Of a stretch of DNA of 64,000 bases, positions 38,030 to 47,908 are shown in pieces. A program made the translations under genes and the position numbers. Origin of the DNA: Anthoceros angustus (lineage: Eukaryota; Streptophyta; Anthocerotopsida; Anthocerotales; Anthocerotaceae); assembly GCA_010909165.1 (NCBI GenBank), contig VJWM01000068.1, forward strand, positions 1,364,001-1,428,000, given 5' to 3'. The notes beneath the pieces were generated by a model, which did no database searches, was not told the origin of the DNA, and saw only the letters and a program-made list of their open reading frames with translations. The stretch's first letter is position 1, and each line of letters begins with the position of its first letter.

Positions 38030-40358
38030 CATGCCCCAGGATACCTCGGCAACTGCCTCGCCTCCACCCTTAAGCTTGGTCCTGTCCCCACCTTCCAAAC
38101 GAACCTCCATTAGTAAACCTGCCAATCTTCCCAAGACCCCGGGGGTTACCTCTTCGTCCCTTTCACTCACCCAGCCAAAATCCCAGACACCCTGGCCCTT
38201 GCAAGTCCCAAGTCCCTCCCTCAATAAGAAACCCACTTCTGTGAAACCAAGCTCTGTTGTCCCTGCAACTAGCTCTGCCCACCCCTTCCCACCCTTGGAC
38301 ACTACTGCTCCATCAAACGCCCTTGAGTCTTTTGCTTCTGATGGGGCCAACCTCACACCTCTCTCTGCTCCCCCTGACATTCCTTCCTCGAAATTCTGGG
38401 TCTCCAAGAAATCTTCTCACGGTCCTCCCAAGAAATCCGCGTGCTCTTAGCCCATCACTGATACCCTCCATATGGTTGCTCCCCAGCATACCCAAGCTCC
38501 CACACCACATGCTCTGCAAGCCCCTGCCACTTCTCCACACCTGGTAACGCACTCGAAGGTAGGGCCCCCCGTTGAAAATTTTGTCCCCTCCTCGACTTCA
38601 CCCTTGGTTGCCGCGATTACCAGCTCGCCTCTCCTTGGGACTACCTTTGTTGTGGGTTCCTTCGACACTGTGGTTTCCCCCTCCAGTTCCCCCCCTCCTA
38701 CAGCTCTTCTTGCCCTGGAAATTCCCATCCTTGCCTCACCTCCAGCTGCTCATGATCATCCCCTGCCCTCGCCTGGTGTTGGCCTGGGTGGCCGGATATG
38801 TCCTTGTGGGGTGGGGCAACTGGTGACAGCCCACTAGATGTTGTTCCCCTGATATTGGTATGGGTGAGTCTTCCGCAGCGAAGAGGGTAACCTCCCTCTC
38901 GCCCCCCAAAAAGAAGAAGAGGCCCAACTTCGCGGGCACTGTGCGGCGTAGTCCCCTCAATGACCTCCGCAGGACAGTATTGATGCTGGTTTGGGCAAGA
39001 AGCGCCCAAGGGCTGGAGTCTCAGGGGCGGGTCAAGACACTCGGAACACTGAGCTCGATCCTTTACTTCCCCTTTCAGTGGTGTCTCCCATCCCAGGGGA
39101 ACTTAACTCTCTCCAGATTGGGGATCAGCTTCCTGACATGCACATGCCCACGGCTATGGATGATACCGAGGATGACGGGTTGCCTTTACCGGATGGACCG
39201 GTGGAGTGCTCGCCCCCGCCACTTCTCCACACCACATGCTCTGCAAGCCTCGCCACTTCTCCACACCACATGCTCTGCAAGCCTCGCCTGGTGGTGCGCA
39301 ACGCGAATTACCGCTTCTTGGAAATTTCGGGTGACAGCAAACTTGATGCTCTGAAATCTATGCCAAAGTTGCTACGCGAGGGGGGAGCCTTGAGGAATGA
39401 TGACAGCTGGAAATTTGTCCAAGCGGAGGACAGCATGTCTAACGGACAACCCAGGCTTATAGTCTCCATCAAAACAGGGGATGGCGTCGTTGACACTGTA
39501 CAACTACGTGATGACTGGGTATGGAAATCTTGTGAAGCCCATGAACTACCCAATTCGCTCTCTCCCCTTTCGCAAGGGAACAGCTCCTGAGGTCTTCCTT
39601 ATGTTTACACCACCCAGAAGCATCAGAGGTCAGCAGCTCAATGTGCTCTCCTGGAATGTTAGGGGGCTTTCTCGATGGACGAAACAGAATTCAAAGTGCA
39701 GGGCCCTACACACGTATTCCCAGCAAAACGTGGAATGGGACATCTTCTGCATCCAAGAGCATAAATTGGAGTTGAATAAAACGAAAGACGCTAGCCTTTT
39801 AAACGATTGTTCATCCCTGGTAAGACTTACTGGGTTCCTACCACAGGTAGCAGAGGGGGTCTTGCCATCACTGTCCACCCTGATCTGGAAGATTTAGTGA
39901 TTTCTCATGGAAAGGATGGGGGAGGGTGCTTTCATTGGGTGGTGATGCGTCTGCCTTGTGAACTTGTGGGCATTTGTAATGTTTATGCTCCCACAATGGC
40001 AAGGCAAAGATCTGCATTATGGAGGAGGGTCAAGGTGCAGCTGGACCCGGAGGTGGACTGGCTACTGGCATGAGACTTCAACTTCGTGGAGAGGATGCAG
40101 GATCGGGTTGGGGGTAATGTTGATGGTGATATTCAGGGTGGAAGTGCCTGGCAGGAATTACGGGACTCTCACCTCAACATTGAGGACCCATGGCTTGCTC
40201 TCCCTGTTGCGAAAGTGCCTGGCTCACTTTCTTTCAGTTGGTCTAATCAGCAGCAAGTGAGAATCGCCCGCAGGCTGGACAGAATTTATGTACCATCCCC
40301 CTTAGTGTTCAGGATAAAGGAATATGCCATTATCCGGGAACATTATTATCTGATCATG
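38030..40358 (+). pseudogene. Inverted LINE segment: ORF1 tail and endonuclease
   Basis: In plus sense, opposite to the rest of the element, a Pro/Ser-rich tail starts MPQDTSATASPPPLSL (38030). Basic blocks (PPKKKKRPNFAGTVRRSPLN, about 38905) and an acidic stretch (MDDTEDDG) follow. The AP-like endonuclease of ORF2 comes next: LNVLSWNVRGLSR (about 39640), DIFCIQEHKL, GRGGLAITVH-type GGLAI, GICNVYAP, DFNFVE, and finally SDH at about 40350. Frameshifts occur near 39820 and a TGA lies at the DFNFVE motif. A segment of about 35 bp (CCACACCACATGCTCTGCAA) recurs near 38500 and twice at 39225-39290. Confidence 0.8.
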
Positions 40359-40359
40359 T

Positions 40360-42380
40360 AGGAGGGGAGGATGGAGGGGGAGGAACTTCAGCTACCGGGA
40401 TAGAGATAGTAGCTAGGACAGCATCCTGTAAAGGAATGTTAGGCGCTCCAGGTTCGTCTATGGGAGGGACAAGGTCCATACCATGAAATTTGCCCCTAGC
40501 CTTTCCTTTTCGTTGAACAAGAGTCCACTCATTCGCCCTGTGTGGAGAACCTTCCTAACCTAACTGTAGAGAGAAAGCTGTGTGGTCCGTAGAGGAGCAC
40601 CCAGTGCTTGCAACAGTGACAGCAGGCGCCTCCACAACAGAGGTTTTCAAAGATGCTGCAGCAGAGGAGCCCTGTGACTTGCTGGGGCTTTTGACAATTA
40701 GCCTCCACATTTTGCCTTCATTCTTGTGGGCAAACTTCCCGCTGCTTCCTTCAGCATGAGATGCAGGTACATCAGACATGGGTACCTTAATGGGGATTGG
40801 TCGAGTCTTGACAACTTGAGTGCCGGGTATCAAAATCTTGGGAGGATTGCCACTCCAACCAAGCTGAGAGGTAAGAGCTTTCGCCAAATTCGTATGTTGA
40901 AGGAGATAGCTCCTTTACCCTTCACCACATCCTGTACAGATTGCCTGAAAAGGTCCTCACAATACCAGGCAGTTTTTGCAGGTTCCCCAAAGTCCAATTC
41001 TTCATCAACTTCGAACATGAAACAGAAGAAGATCGATGCTGCAAAGTCATCACTACGGTGCAGAATGGTGTAAGCACCAGTTGCCTTCAGCTTTCCTTGC
41101 TCGTTAGCTTCATAGGCCAATAGAAATTCTTCCTTAAGAATGGTGAGGAGCCTTGTTTCTGCTGCCTGCCACATACCCATAGTACAAAGTTCTTGTGCTG
41201 GATCCGGGCGGAAGACCATAGAGGGGATGGAAACTGCCTTGCTTGCCTTTCCTCTTGAGGACGAGACTGATGCGGAGAGTTGTGGTGTCTGCAACTTGTT
41301 CTTCGAAGAGGTTGGCGCTCCACCTGCAGCATAGTTGGTTTTGAGTAGTATTGTTTGCTAACCTCTGCGGGCGTGGCACATGGAATCCTAGTGCAGACAA
41401 CAAATTCTCGGCGAGGGGTCTTCCAGTACGTTGCCATGCGACAAAAGGGCAAGACCCTTGCAGGTGATCAGCTCTGCCACATTTGTGGCAACGGGTAGGT
41501 ATATCCGGGTAATAAAAGAGCTGTGAGAGTGTCACATCCGGATAGGTAGGTGACTCTATGATTGCACCTGCAGGCAAATCAAGAACAGATGTGACCTTCA
41601 CCCCAAAGCGAGGTGTAACTCCCTTCCACATCTCCTCTAGCTTGGTGGAGCAAGTGAAGACTTCTCCAACAGCTTGAGCGATGTCTTCTGCCATCTCGAA
41701 AAGATCCGGGGTGAGTCCAGGGAGTTCTACCCAAACAAATCGTTTCTTGAATTACAGATTCTACTGAGTCCCCCATTCAGTTCGGTGACAAGGGCATTGT
41801 CCTTGAATTTTGCAGCCTTGACAATGAGGGTTTCCACTTGCATTCGGGTACCCAGCTTCACCTGGAAACTTCCGCCCTGCTTGATAAGGGTACAGGCGGG
41901 AGGGTCCCCAGTCACCTCTTGTACATACAAAGAGACCTCCTGCAAGGACGGAATGGGTCCTGAAACTTTGCCCAGGACAACCAGAGAAGAGAGCAACTGG
42001 TGCTGATTCTCAAGGTAGTTAGGTCGGGCAACCACCTTCCTGAATGCGGTCATGGGGATAAGCTTTTCCTGACGAGTCTGCACATCGCCGGAACCCACTG
42101 CCAGAGCAGCTTTCCAATTGCCGGTACGAGACACGGGTTCTTCAAAAGCCAGTGACCTGGGCGCGAGGGGGGAGGGGGGTTGTCCGGCTTGCACCCCGCC
42201 GCGAGAGTCTGACGTGCCATGTCCCGAATCCTGCTCCACTAACAGCGTGGTAGCCTGTGAGGTACCACCAATCGCATTCACCTTGACCGTGCTTTTGGTG
42301 CCACCCGGAGGGGGCACGGAGCTTGCTCTACCATCATCCTCATTGCGACCACCGGCGTTGCCGCTAGCCGCTCCCGCCAT
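40360..42380 (-). pseudogene. LINE ORF1 N-terminal half (gag-like), broken
   Basis: The ATG at 42380 begins MAGAASGNAGG. A DUF4283-like RNA-binding region follows (FRKVVARPNYLENQHQLLSS, then VQEVTGDPPACTLIKQGGSF), then a CCHC zinc knuckle CHKCGRADHLQGSCP (about 41470) and a late EWTLVQRKGKARG motif (about 40520). Frame changes occur near 41727 and in 41100-40900. It continues logically into the Pro-rich tail now inverted at 38030. Confidence 0.8.
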
Positions 42381-42392
42381 TTTCTCCCTCTA

Positions 42393-42409
42393 AGATAGCA
42401 GCGTATTTT
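42393..42409. repeat. LINE target-site duplication, 5'-side copy
   Basis: The 17-bp AGATAGCAGCGTATTTT, immediately before the short leader of the minus-strand ORF1. It matches 35677-35693 exactly. Confidence 0.85.
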
Positions 42410-44140
42410 GGACAAAGGGTTGGCAGCCTTTTTACCCTTTCGTCTTCCTAGAAGCACCGAACAGGCTGGGCGGGTTGTTGACAGGGATGATAGCTGCAAG
42501 GATGGTAAACAAAACAAAAAGCGTATACTATGTACTACCATAAGTTTTAAGATAACTTTGCTAGTAGTTGTAACAGGTTATTTGGAATATTATCTTTAGA
42601 TAATTAACATATAAATTCAAAAAATCTAGATAATAAATAATTAATAAATAATATGGATAAAATTACAAAAATAATATGTTGATGATCTAACTAATTTTCA
42701 ATGCTTTAACCGCAAGATCTACTTGAAGTTGTCTTCAATTGCATTCTTGTCATATCCAATAAACACATTTTCTAAAATAATTTGACATATCTAACAATAC
42801 ATAATATCCTTCGTATACAATAAATGAATGGGGAGGGTCTCCCGCTTTTCCCGATGGTGACTTCCTTTCAACAGCAGGTATCCGTCGCCCTGCAGAAAAC
42901 GTTGCAACGTTGTTTACAAGATAGCAACAAGCAGTAGATGTCGACACCAGTTGTAGGTGGGCCTTTCTTCATCTCAGACCACGACATAATTGGGGCGGCA
43001 GGTAGCTTGGGGATGACATTCGTGGGGGCTAGCCCCCTTGGCTCTTGGTGCTTTAGTGGGTTGTCCCCTCTTGCTTTCGGGGTAGATGGGTTTTCCCATC
43101 TCTTCTACCATCATTACCATGTACAATGTTACGTGAAGTGATATATAGTACATCTCACTCAAGAATGAGTACGTACTTCCCTAATGTACGTGGCTAATGT
43201 CTTTGGTCTCATAATCTAGTAGTTAGGACATTGGACTTTGAATTGAGTTCAAATCTGGATGGGACCCTCCAGATTTGTATAAGCCTTAGTGTGCGATGAA
43301 CTAATTTGTTATCTCTTTTCTCAAACTTCATATAATGCTTAAGTTTTTTTAATATTAATTTAAATAAAATATAATTTAGAATGTACCTTGTAACATCTTT
43401 TCTTCGAAAATAATTTTCTACATCATTAAGAAAACAATTTCTCTTAATAGACTTCAATAAATTTTCTCTTCTTATTATTTCAACAGAGAAATTCAAGATA
43501 CTTTATTTACATTTTATTTATAGCTTCTTGCCTTCAGCTTGTTGTTGATGGATTACATAGCCGTGATCGAGAGGTTGAGGCTTGAGACCAAATTCTGCGA
43601 AATACTTATGGCTTATATGCCACACACCCTATGCGGAGTAGCCGTATCACATAAACAAAGAGGCAAACTAACATTTATGTACACAGGGTGAACGGGAGAT
43701 GTACTTGCTCACCTATAGTTTCCTATGGGCACCCCAAGCGAAATATCCAAGGGCCATATAAAACTCTTCCATACATCAAAGAATAATCCAACCCTCTCTA
43801 CACATGGCATGCTTGCTTCTTAAAACCAACCTTGGGTTGGAAAGAGGGTTTCCAATAATTTCTTCTTGAACTTCATATTTGTGACTTGCTTTTAGCAAAA
43901 GGGTAGCCTCTCAACCCCATTTTAATGTTGTATGGCATGAATCCATTATGAATAATATATATATATATATAAGTTATATATATATATATTTGAATAAATA
44001 CTCGCTATATATTACGATACTTGAATGGATTCAATTCAAATTCCAGTCAGTATCACGCATAATAACTTGCATGGAGTAGCATCCACCTATCTAAAGGAGA
44101 CTGAATTGAGGAACCAAAACGTGCACATATAGTGTACATA
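42410..44140. other. AT-rich DNA, no gene
   Basis: About 1.7 kb of AT-rich sequence with a TA-dinucleotide run (43951-43990) and a tRNA-Gln-like relic (43205-43266). No coding region is recognised. Confidence 0.5.
43205..43266 (+). pseudogene. tRNA-Gln(UUG)-like relic or SINE head
   Basis: The 62-bp stretch begins GGTCTC and ends GGGACC. It has a B1-like D-arm (CTAGTAGTTAGGAC), an anticodon-loop sequence ACTTTGAAT with TTG, and a T-arm GAGTTCAAATCTGG. It closely follows eukaryotic tRNA-Gln, but about 10 nt covering the 3' anticodon stem and variable loop are missing, so it cannot fold as a functional tRNA. It may be the promoter head of a tRNA-derived SINE; no A-rich tail or second copy was found here. 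Confidence 0.6.
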
Positions 44141-44672
44141 CGGTCCACCCCCCTAATTGGGACTGGTTCGGAGTGCCTTTAGAGGTCCCATTAAGGGAGG
44201 TGTCCCGATTACATTTTCCCTATTTAAAAATAATAAGAATATTATAAATTATAAATTATAAATTAAAAATACCCAAAAAAAAAGAAAATTTAAATTTTGA
44301 TTGATAGGTCTCACTAAAAATAACTTTTACCACTGCTCTATATAGTTGTTTGAAAGCTAGCACTCTCTTTAAACAGCATTAAAAAACCTCTACCTATCGT
44401 AAAGGAAAAAGCTTAGCTTAGGAGTCTTCAATCACACCTAAAAGTCTATTATGCTATGAAATAATCGATTTTGTTTAATATTTTTAATAAAAATTGAAAA
44501 TATCATTTAGGGAGGTGAAATTAACATGAATGTATGTTTCAAATGGTCCCATTATCATTTAGAGAAAAGTCCTATTATTTACACTGTAAACTTAAGGGAG
44601 TAGGATGGGAGGTCCCATTTAGAGAGGAATCCCATTTATAGAGTTCCCAATTGGGGGGGGGGTGGCCGACTG
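44141..44672. mobile_element. Pogo/Tc1-mariner-like MITE, copy 2
   Basis: A 532-bp relative of the element at 14-544 in the same orientation, again flanked by TA (44139-44140 and 44673-44674). The left end is CGGTC instead of CAGTC, and the right end keeps GACTG with an expanded G-run. Internal sequence is highly similar, with scattered substitutions and a poly-A length change. It sits 12 bp beyond the SDR stop codon, so it probably provides part of that gene's 3' UTR or terminator. Confidence 0.85.
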
Positions 44673-44684
44673 TAGATAGGTGAG

Positions 44685-45898
44685 TCATTGTTGGGCGAAA
44701 ATCTTTTTGAAACTCCATCCCTTCTTGATGGTGTAGCCCCCATCAAGGACAATGGTGTGGCCGCTAATGTAAGCGGACTCGTCTGAGGCGAGAAAGAGTG
44801 CCGCCTCCGCCACATCGCTGGCTGTCAAAGGGGGGCCCTTGTAGTCCCAGCACTCAGCCAGCTTCGCCTCCAGCTCCTTCATGCTCAGCTCCGGGTTCAC
44901 CTGCGCCCTCAAGTACTTGAGCAGCAGCGGCGAGGCCAGCGTCATGGGCGCGATCCCGTTAACCCGGATCCCGAACCTGCACACCATTTCTCGGAAACAA
45001 ACCTCGGGAGCTGATTCCGAGCGCGTGCAGAAGGAAAGGAGGAGGCTATAGCTACGAGATAGGAGTCGGCCGAGTCCCTCACTCACCTGTCAAGATCTCC
45101 AGCAGCAAACTTCACCAGTCCCGTCACCGCGGCCTTGCTCACCGCGTAGCTGATGTTGCCGGGCATGGCCATGAGAGCGGCCACGCTCGCCATGCAGATG
45201 ATGGAGCCTCGGCGGGCCGGGATCATGGCCCGCGCCGCGTGCTTCACTCCCAACACGCTCCCCCGCGCGTTCGAGGCCCACACTCTGTCGAACACGTCGG
45301 CCTCCAGGGTGTGGATGCTGTGGAAGCTCCCCGACACCCCGGCGATGTTGAGCAGCACGTCCAGCCCTCCGTAGGTGGAAACCGCGGCCTCCACCGCGGC
45401 CTCGATCTGCCTCTCCTCCGTCACATCACATCTCACAAATTTGGCGCTGCCGATCTCGGCTGCCACCTGCTCTCCCAGCTGGTCCTTGATGTCGGCGATA
45501 ACAACCTTGGCTCCGTGGAGCGCGAACAGTCTGGCCGTGGCTTCCCCTATCCCGCTCGCTCCTCCGGTGACGAGAGCTACTTTCCCTTCCAGCCTGGAGG
45601 CGGTGAGACGGTGAACAATCCGACAGTTTTTGATCAGTGCTTGAAATCAATCGCACTTTCAGCACCGGTGCACACATTTCATGGAGGAATCGCACAAATT
45701 CAGTGAAACAATCTACCTTCTGGCTCGGAAAGAAGGAGAGTCCTCGATCCTGTCGGACACCTGGTCAGCTTTGGCATCAGGAGTTTCCACGATAGCCGTG
45801 CTTGGAAAATGCCGCAGCGGGGAATGAGCCGATCCAATTCCCTTGCAATTCCTGCCAGATTGTACTCCAGGTCTAAGCAGATGCCGCAGGCTCGCCAT
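44685..45898 (-). CDS. Short-chain dehydrogenase/reductase, TS2/xanthoxin-dehydrogenase-like
   Basis: NAD(P)-dependent oxidoreductase of the plant SDR110C-type group that includes TASSELSEED2 and the abscisic-acid enzyme ABA2; substrate unknown. Three GT-AG exons (45717-45898, 45087-45593, 44685-44976) give 326 residues. Exon 1 encodes an Arg/Ser-rich N-terminal extension (MASLRHLLRPGVQSGRNCKG) that looks like a mitochondrial or plastid presequence. Exon 2 has the cofactor motif VTGGASGIGEATARL, NIAGVSGSF and the catalytic YAVSK. Exon 3 ends with ALFLASDESAYISGHTIVLD GGYT, typical of the group. Its 5' end faces the HARBI1-like gene across 363 bp. Confidence 0.93.
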
Positions 45899-46261
45899 AC
45901 CGCATGCCCTTCGATCCCACGCCTTTTCCCTTGTAGATTGCACTCCTCTTTGGCTGCAAGGGAGCCCTGCCATTTCAAGGTTGTGAGCTCAGAGGATGGG
46001 CCCCGGTGAGACGCTATCCGCCGTGCGCGTCTCTTGAGTCGTGATCTCGTCATCTCGGGGGCCAAGTGCGCGAGCTTTGCCTTTCGTCCGGGATATGGCG
46101 GCCTTAGGACGAGTTCCTCATTAACGCTTCATGTGACTCGCGTCAGCCAGCATGTGTCCTGCGAGGAAGTTCGAACCCGAGGTTCCCATCCTGGGTTTCC
46201 TTCCCTGCAGGGTTTAAGGTTTGGGTAGCAAGAACATTTTTTTCGGCTGGGGCTTTGGCAG
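45899..46261. promoter_or_regulatory. Shared divergent promoter region
   Basis: 363 bp between the start codons of the minus-strand SDR and the plus-strand HARBI1-like gene. It must hold both 5' UTRs and promoters, possibly one bidirectional promoter. No specific motif is claimed. Confidence 0.5.
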
Positions 46262-47908
46262 ATGGAGGCGCCCTTCAAGGCGGATTCCAAGGGCAGGAGG
46301 TCCTTCCTCTTCCTGCTGGGCCAGACGGTCCTGGCAATCCACCAGGTGCTCATTTCTTTCCCCGGGCTGGGGTTTGCACCGTCTTCGTCAAACAGGTGCC
46401 TGACCACGGAGGAGGAGGAGGATGCTGGGGCTGTGCTGGTGGCCATCTCCTCCATCATGTCCAGCATGTCCACCATCTCCGTCTCCAATTCACTGGAACT
46501 GGACGCAGGGTGGTGGGTGAAGCCGCGCCCTGTTTCATTCTACCAGTACAATTTTCTGTGTGACATCCACGACCAGGGCAGGTGGCTTGAAATGCTAGGT
46601 GTGTCCAGAAGCACATTCGACTTGATTTGTGACAAGTTGCAGCCGGTGATTTTCAAGCAGAACACTAACTGGAGGCTAGCTGTGTCGGTGGACTGCCGAG
46701 TGGCTATCACGCTCTACAGGCTTGTCAGGGATGCAACCTTGACGGACATCAGTGACAAGTTTGGGATCGGGAAATCGTCGGCTCTCAGAATTGTCAAGGA
46801 TACTGTTAGGGCCATCAACCAGGTGTTCGGGAGATGCATCAGGTGGCCTAAAGGGCAGGCAATGCAGAAGGTGGTCGCTGGGTTTCGGGCTGCTTCTGGC
46901 TTGCCCAATTGCTCTGGAGTGATTGACACGGTCCATGTGTATATTATCAGGCCTAGTGAGCCGGGGTCCACAGATTACCTCAACAGTAGGCAGACTTTTT
47001 CGATCAAGATGCAGGCCGTTTGCGACTCCAATCACAGGTTCACTGACGTATTTGTAGGGTATCCAGGTTCGGTGCCCGATAGTACCATACTGCGCAACTC
47101 TGGCTTGTATGAGAAGGCGTTGGATGGGGAAATACTCAGCTCTGATGCTTCCTCCTCCTCCACCGTGGTTTCTGCGCATTCTTCTACCTGTGACGCAATA
47201 GGAAGTGAGCAAGATTTCGGGGCTCTGGATTTTGATAGCACGGCCAGAGCTATGGACTCGGATGACGTCTCCAACATAGATGACACGTCCATGACTGCCC
47301 TGCTGAATGCTGTTGTGCATGAGACTAGTGCTCGCTCCATGAGGAGCAGCCATGTCACCGGACAGGCGTCAGGTATCATCAACTCCATTCATGGCATTGC
47401 GTCGTCTTTCCTCAACACCATACATGCCGGCGACGCTTCATCAGCTGTCGTGTTTCCTCTGGCCCAGTACCCCCTATCGGGCTCCCAAGTTCCTCCCTAC
47501 ATAGTCGGAGATTCAGCATACCCCTTGCTGCCCTGGCTCATGGTGCCCTACTCCAGTGATGTCGACAAGAGTGATGTTGTGCCCTCACTACCTGGAACAC
47601 AAGCTGTTTTCAACCGGAAGCTTGCTAGGGCACGAATGTTCATGACAGAGACCCTGGCTATCCTCAAGAAGAGTTTCCCATTGGTTGGAGTCACTGTGAA
47701 CAACAGACTAGATTTCATACCAGAACTAGTGTATGCCTGCTGCATTCTGCACAACATAAGAGTTCACTTCAAGGACATCGATGTGGCAGGGATGCAGCAA
47801 GAGATAGGGCCCACGGATGACGATGATCCAACAGAAGAAGCTGCGGCACCACCTGGGGAAGGAAGGGAAGATGGCGGGGAAGAGGTCAGGAAGCTACTCG
47901 TAGAGTGA
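46262..47908 (+). CDS. HARBI1/ALP1-like protein (PIF/Harbinger nuclease fold)
   Basis: Single open frame of 548 residues starting at the ATG at 46262. It carries the DDE_Tnp_4 nuclease layout: a helical region (FDLICDKLQPVIFKQNTNWR), CSGVIDTVHVYI with Asp222, DVFVGYPGSVPDSTILRNSG with Asp273, PYIVGDSAYPLLPWLMVPY, and FNRKLARARMFMTETLAIL with Glu463. All three acidic positions are kept, but the usual IDGTH is IDTVH. A Ser/Asp-rich insertion of about 120-140 residues lies between the second Asp and GDSAYPL, where the family is normally compact. The C-terminus is acidic. No terminal repeats flank it. It may be a domesticated gene like ALP1 or HARBI1, or an old intact transposase. Confidence 0.85.
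   Translation: MEAPFKADSKGRRSFLFLLGQTVLAIHQVLISFPGLGFAPSSSNRCLTTEEEEDAGAVLVAISSIMSSMSTISVSNSLELDAGWWVKPRPVSFYQYNFLCDIHDQGRWLEMLGVSRSTFDLICDKLQPVIFKQNTNWRLAVSVDCRVAITLYRLVRDATLTDISDKFGIGKSSALRIVKDTVRAINQVFGRCIRWPKGQAMQKVVAGFRAASGLPNCSGVIDTVHVYIIRPSEPGSTDYLNSRQTFSIKMQAVCDSNHRFTDVFVGYPGSVPDSTILRNSGLYEKALDGEILSSDASSSSTVVSAHSSTCDAIGSEQDFGALDFDSTARAMDSDDVSNIDDTSMTALLNAVVHETSARSMRSSHVTGQASGIINSIHGIASSFLNTIHAGDASSAVVFPLAQYPLSGSQVPPYIVGDSAYPLLPWLMVPYSSDVDKSDVVPSLPGTQAVFNRKLARARMFMTETLAILKKSFPLVGVTVNNRLDFIPELVYACCILHNIRVHFKDIDVAGMQQEIGPTDDDDPTEEAAAPPGEGREDGGEEVRKLLVE

Larger units (their letters stand above)
35694..42392 (-). mobile_element. L1-type plant LINE with internal inversion and deleted RT core
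   Basis: A 6.7-kb element flanked by a perfect 17-bp direct repeat, the hallmark of target-primed reverse transcription. Read on the minus strand it runs: ten-base leader and ORF1 ATG (42380); ORF1 N-terminal half to about 40360; then 40358 to 38030 in inverted orientation (ORF1 Pro-rich tail and endonuclease, sense on the plus strand); then reverse-transcriptase C-terminus, zinc-knuckle-like region and 3' UTR (38028-35694). The three parts are non-overlapping portions of one element. The RT palm core between the endonuclease SDH motif and the YLGIPL motif is missing. Frameshifts and stops in each part mean it is inactive. Confidence 0.85.

Noticed and set aside
35694-42392. Two separate, oppositely oriented LINE insertions
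   Set aside because: A single 17-bp duplication encloses everything and the parts do not overlap in content, so one rearranged element is simpler.
46165-46180. B-box-like GTTCGAACCC upstream of the HARBI1-like gene
   Set aside because: No matching acceptor stem, D-arm or anticodon arm for a tRNA.
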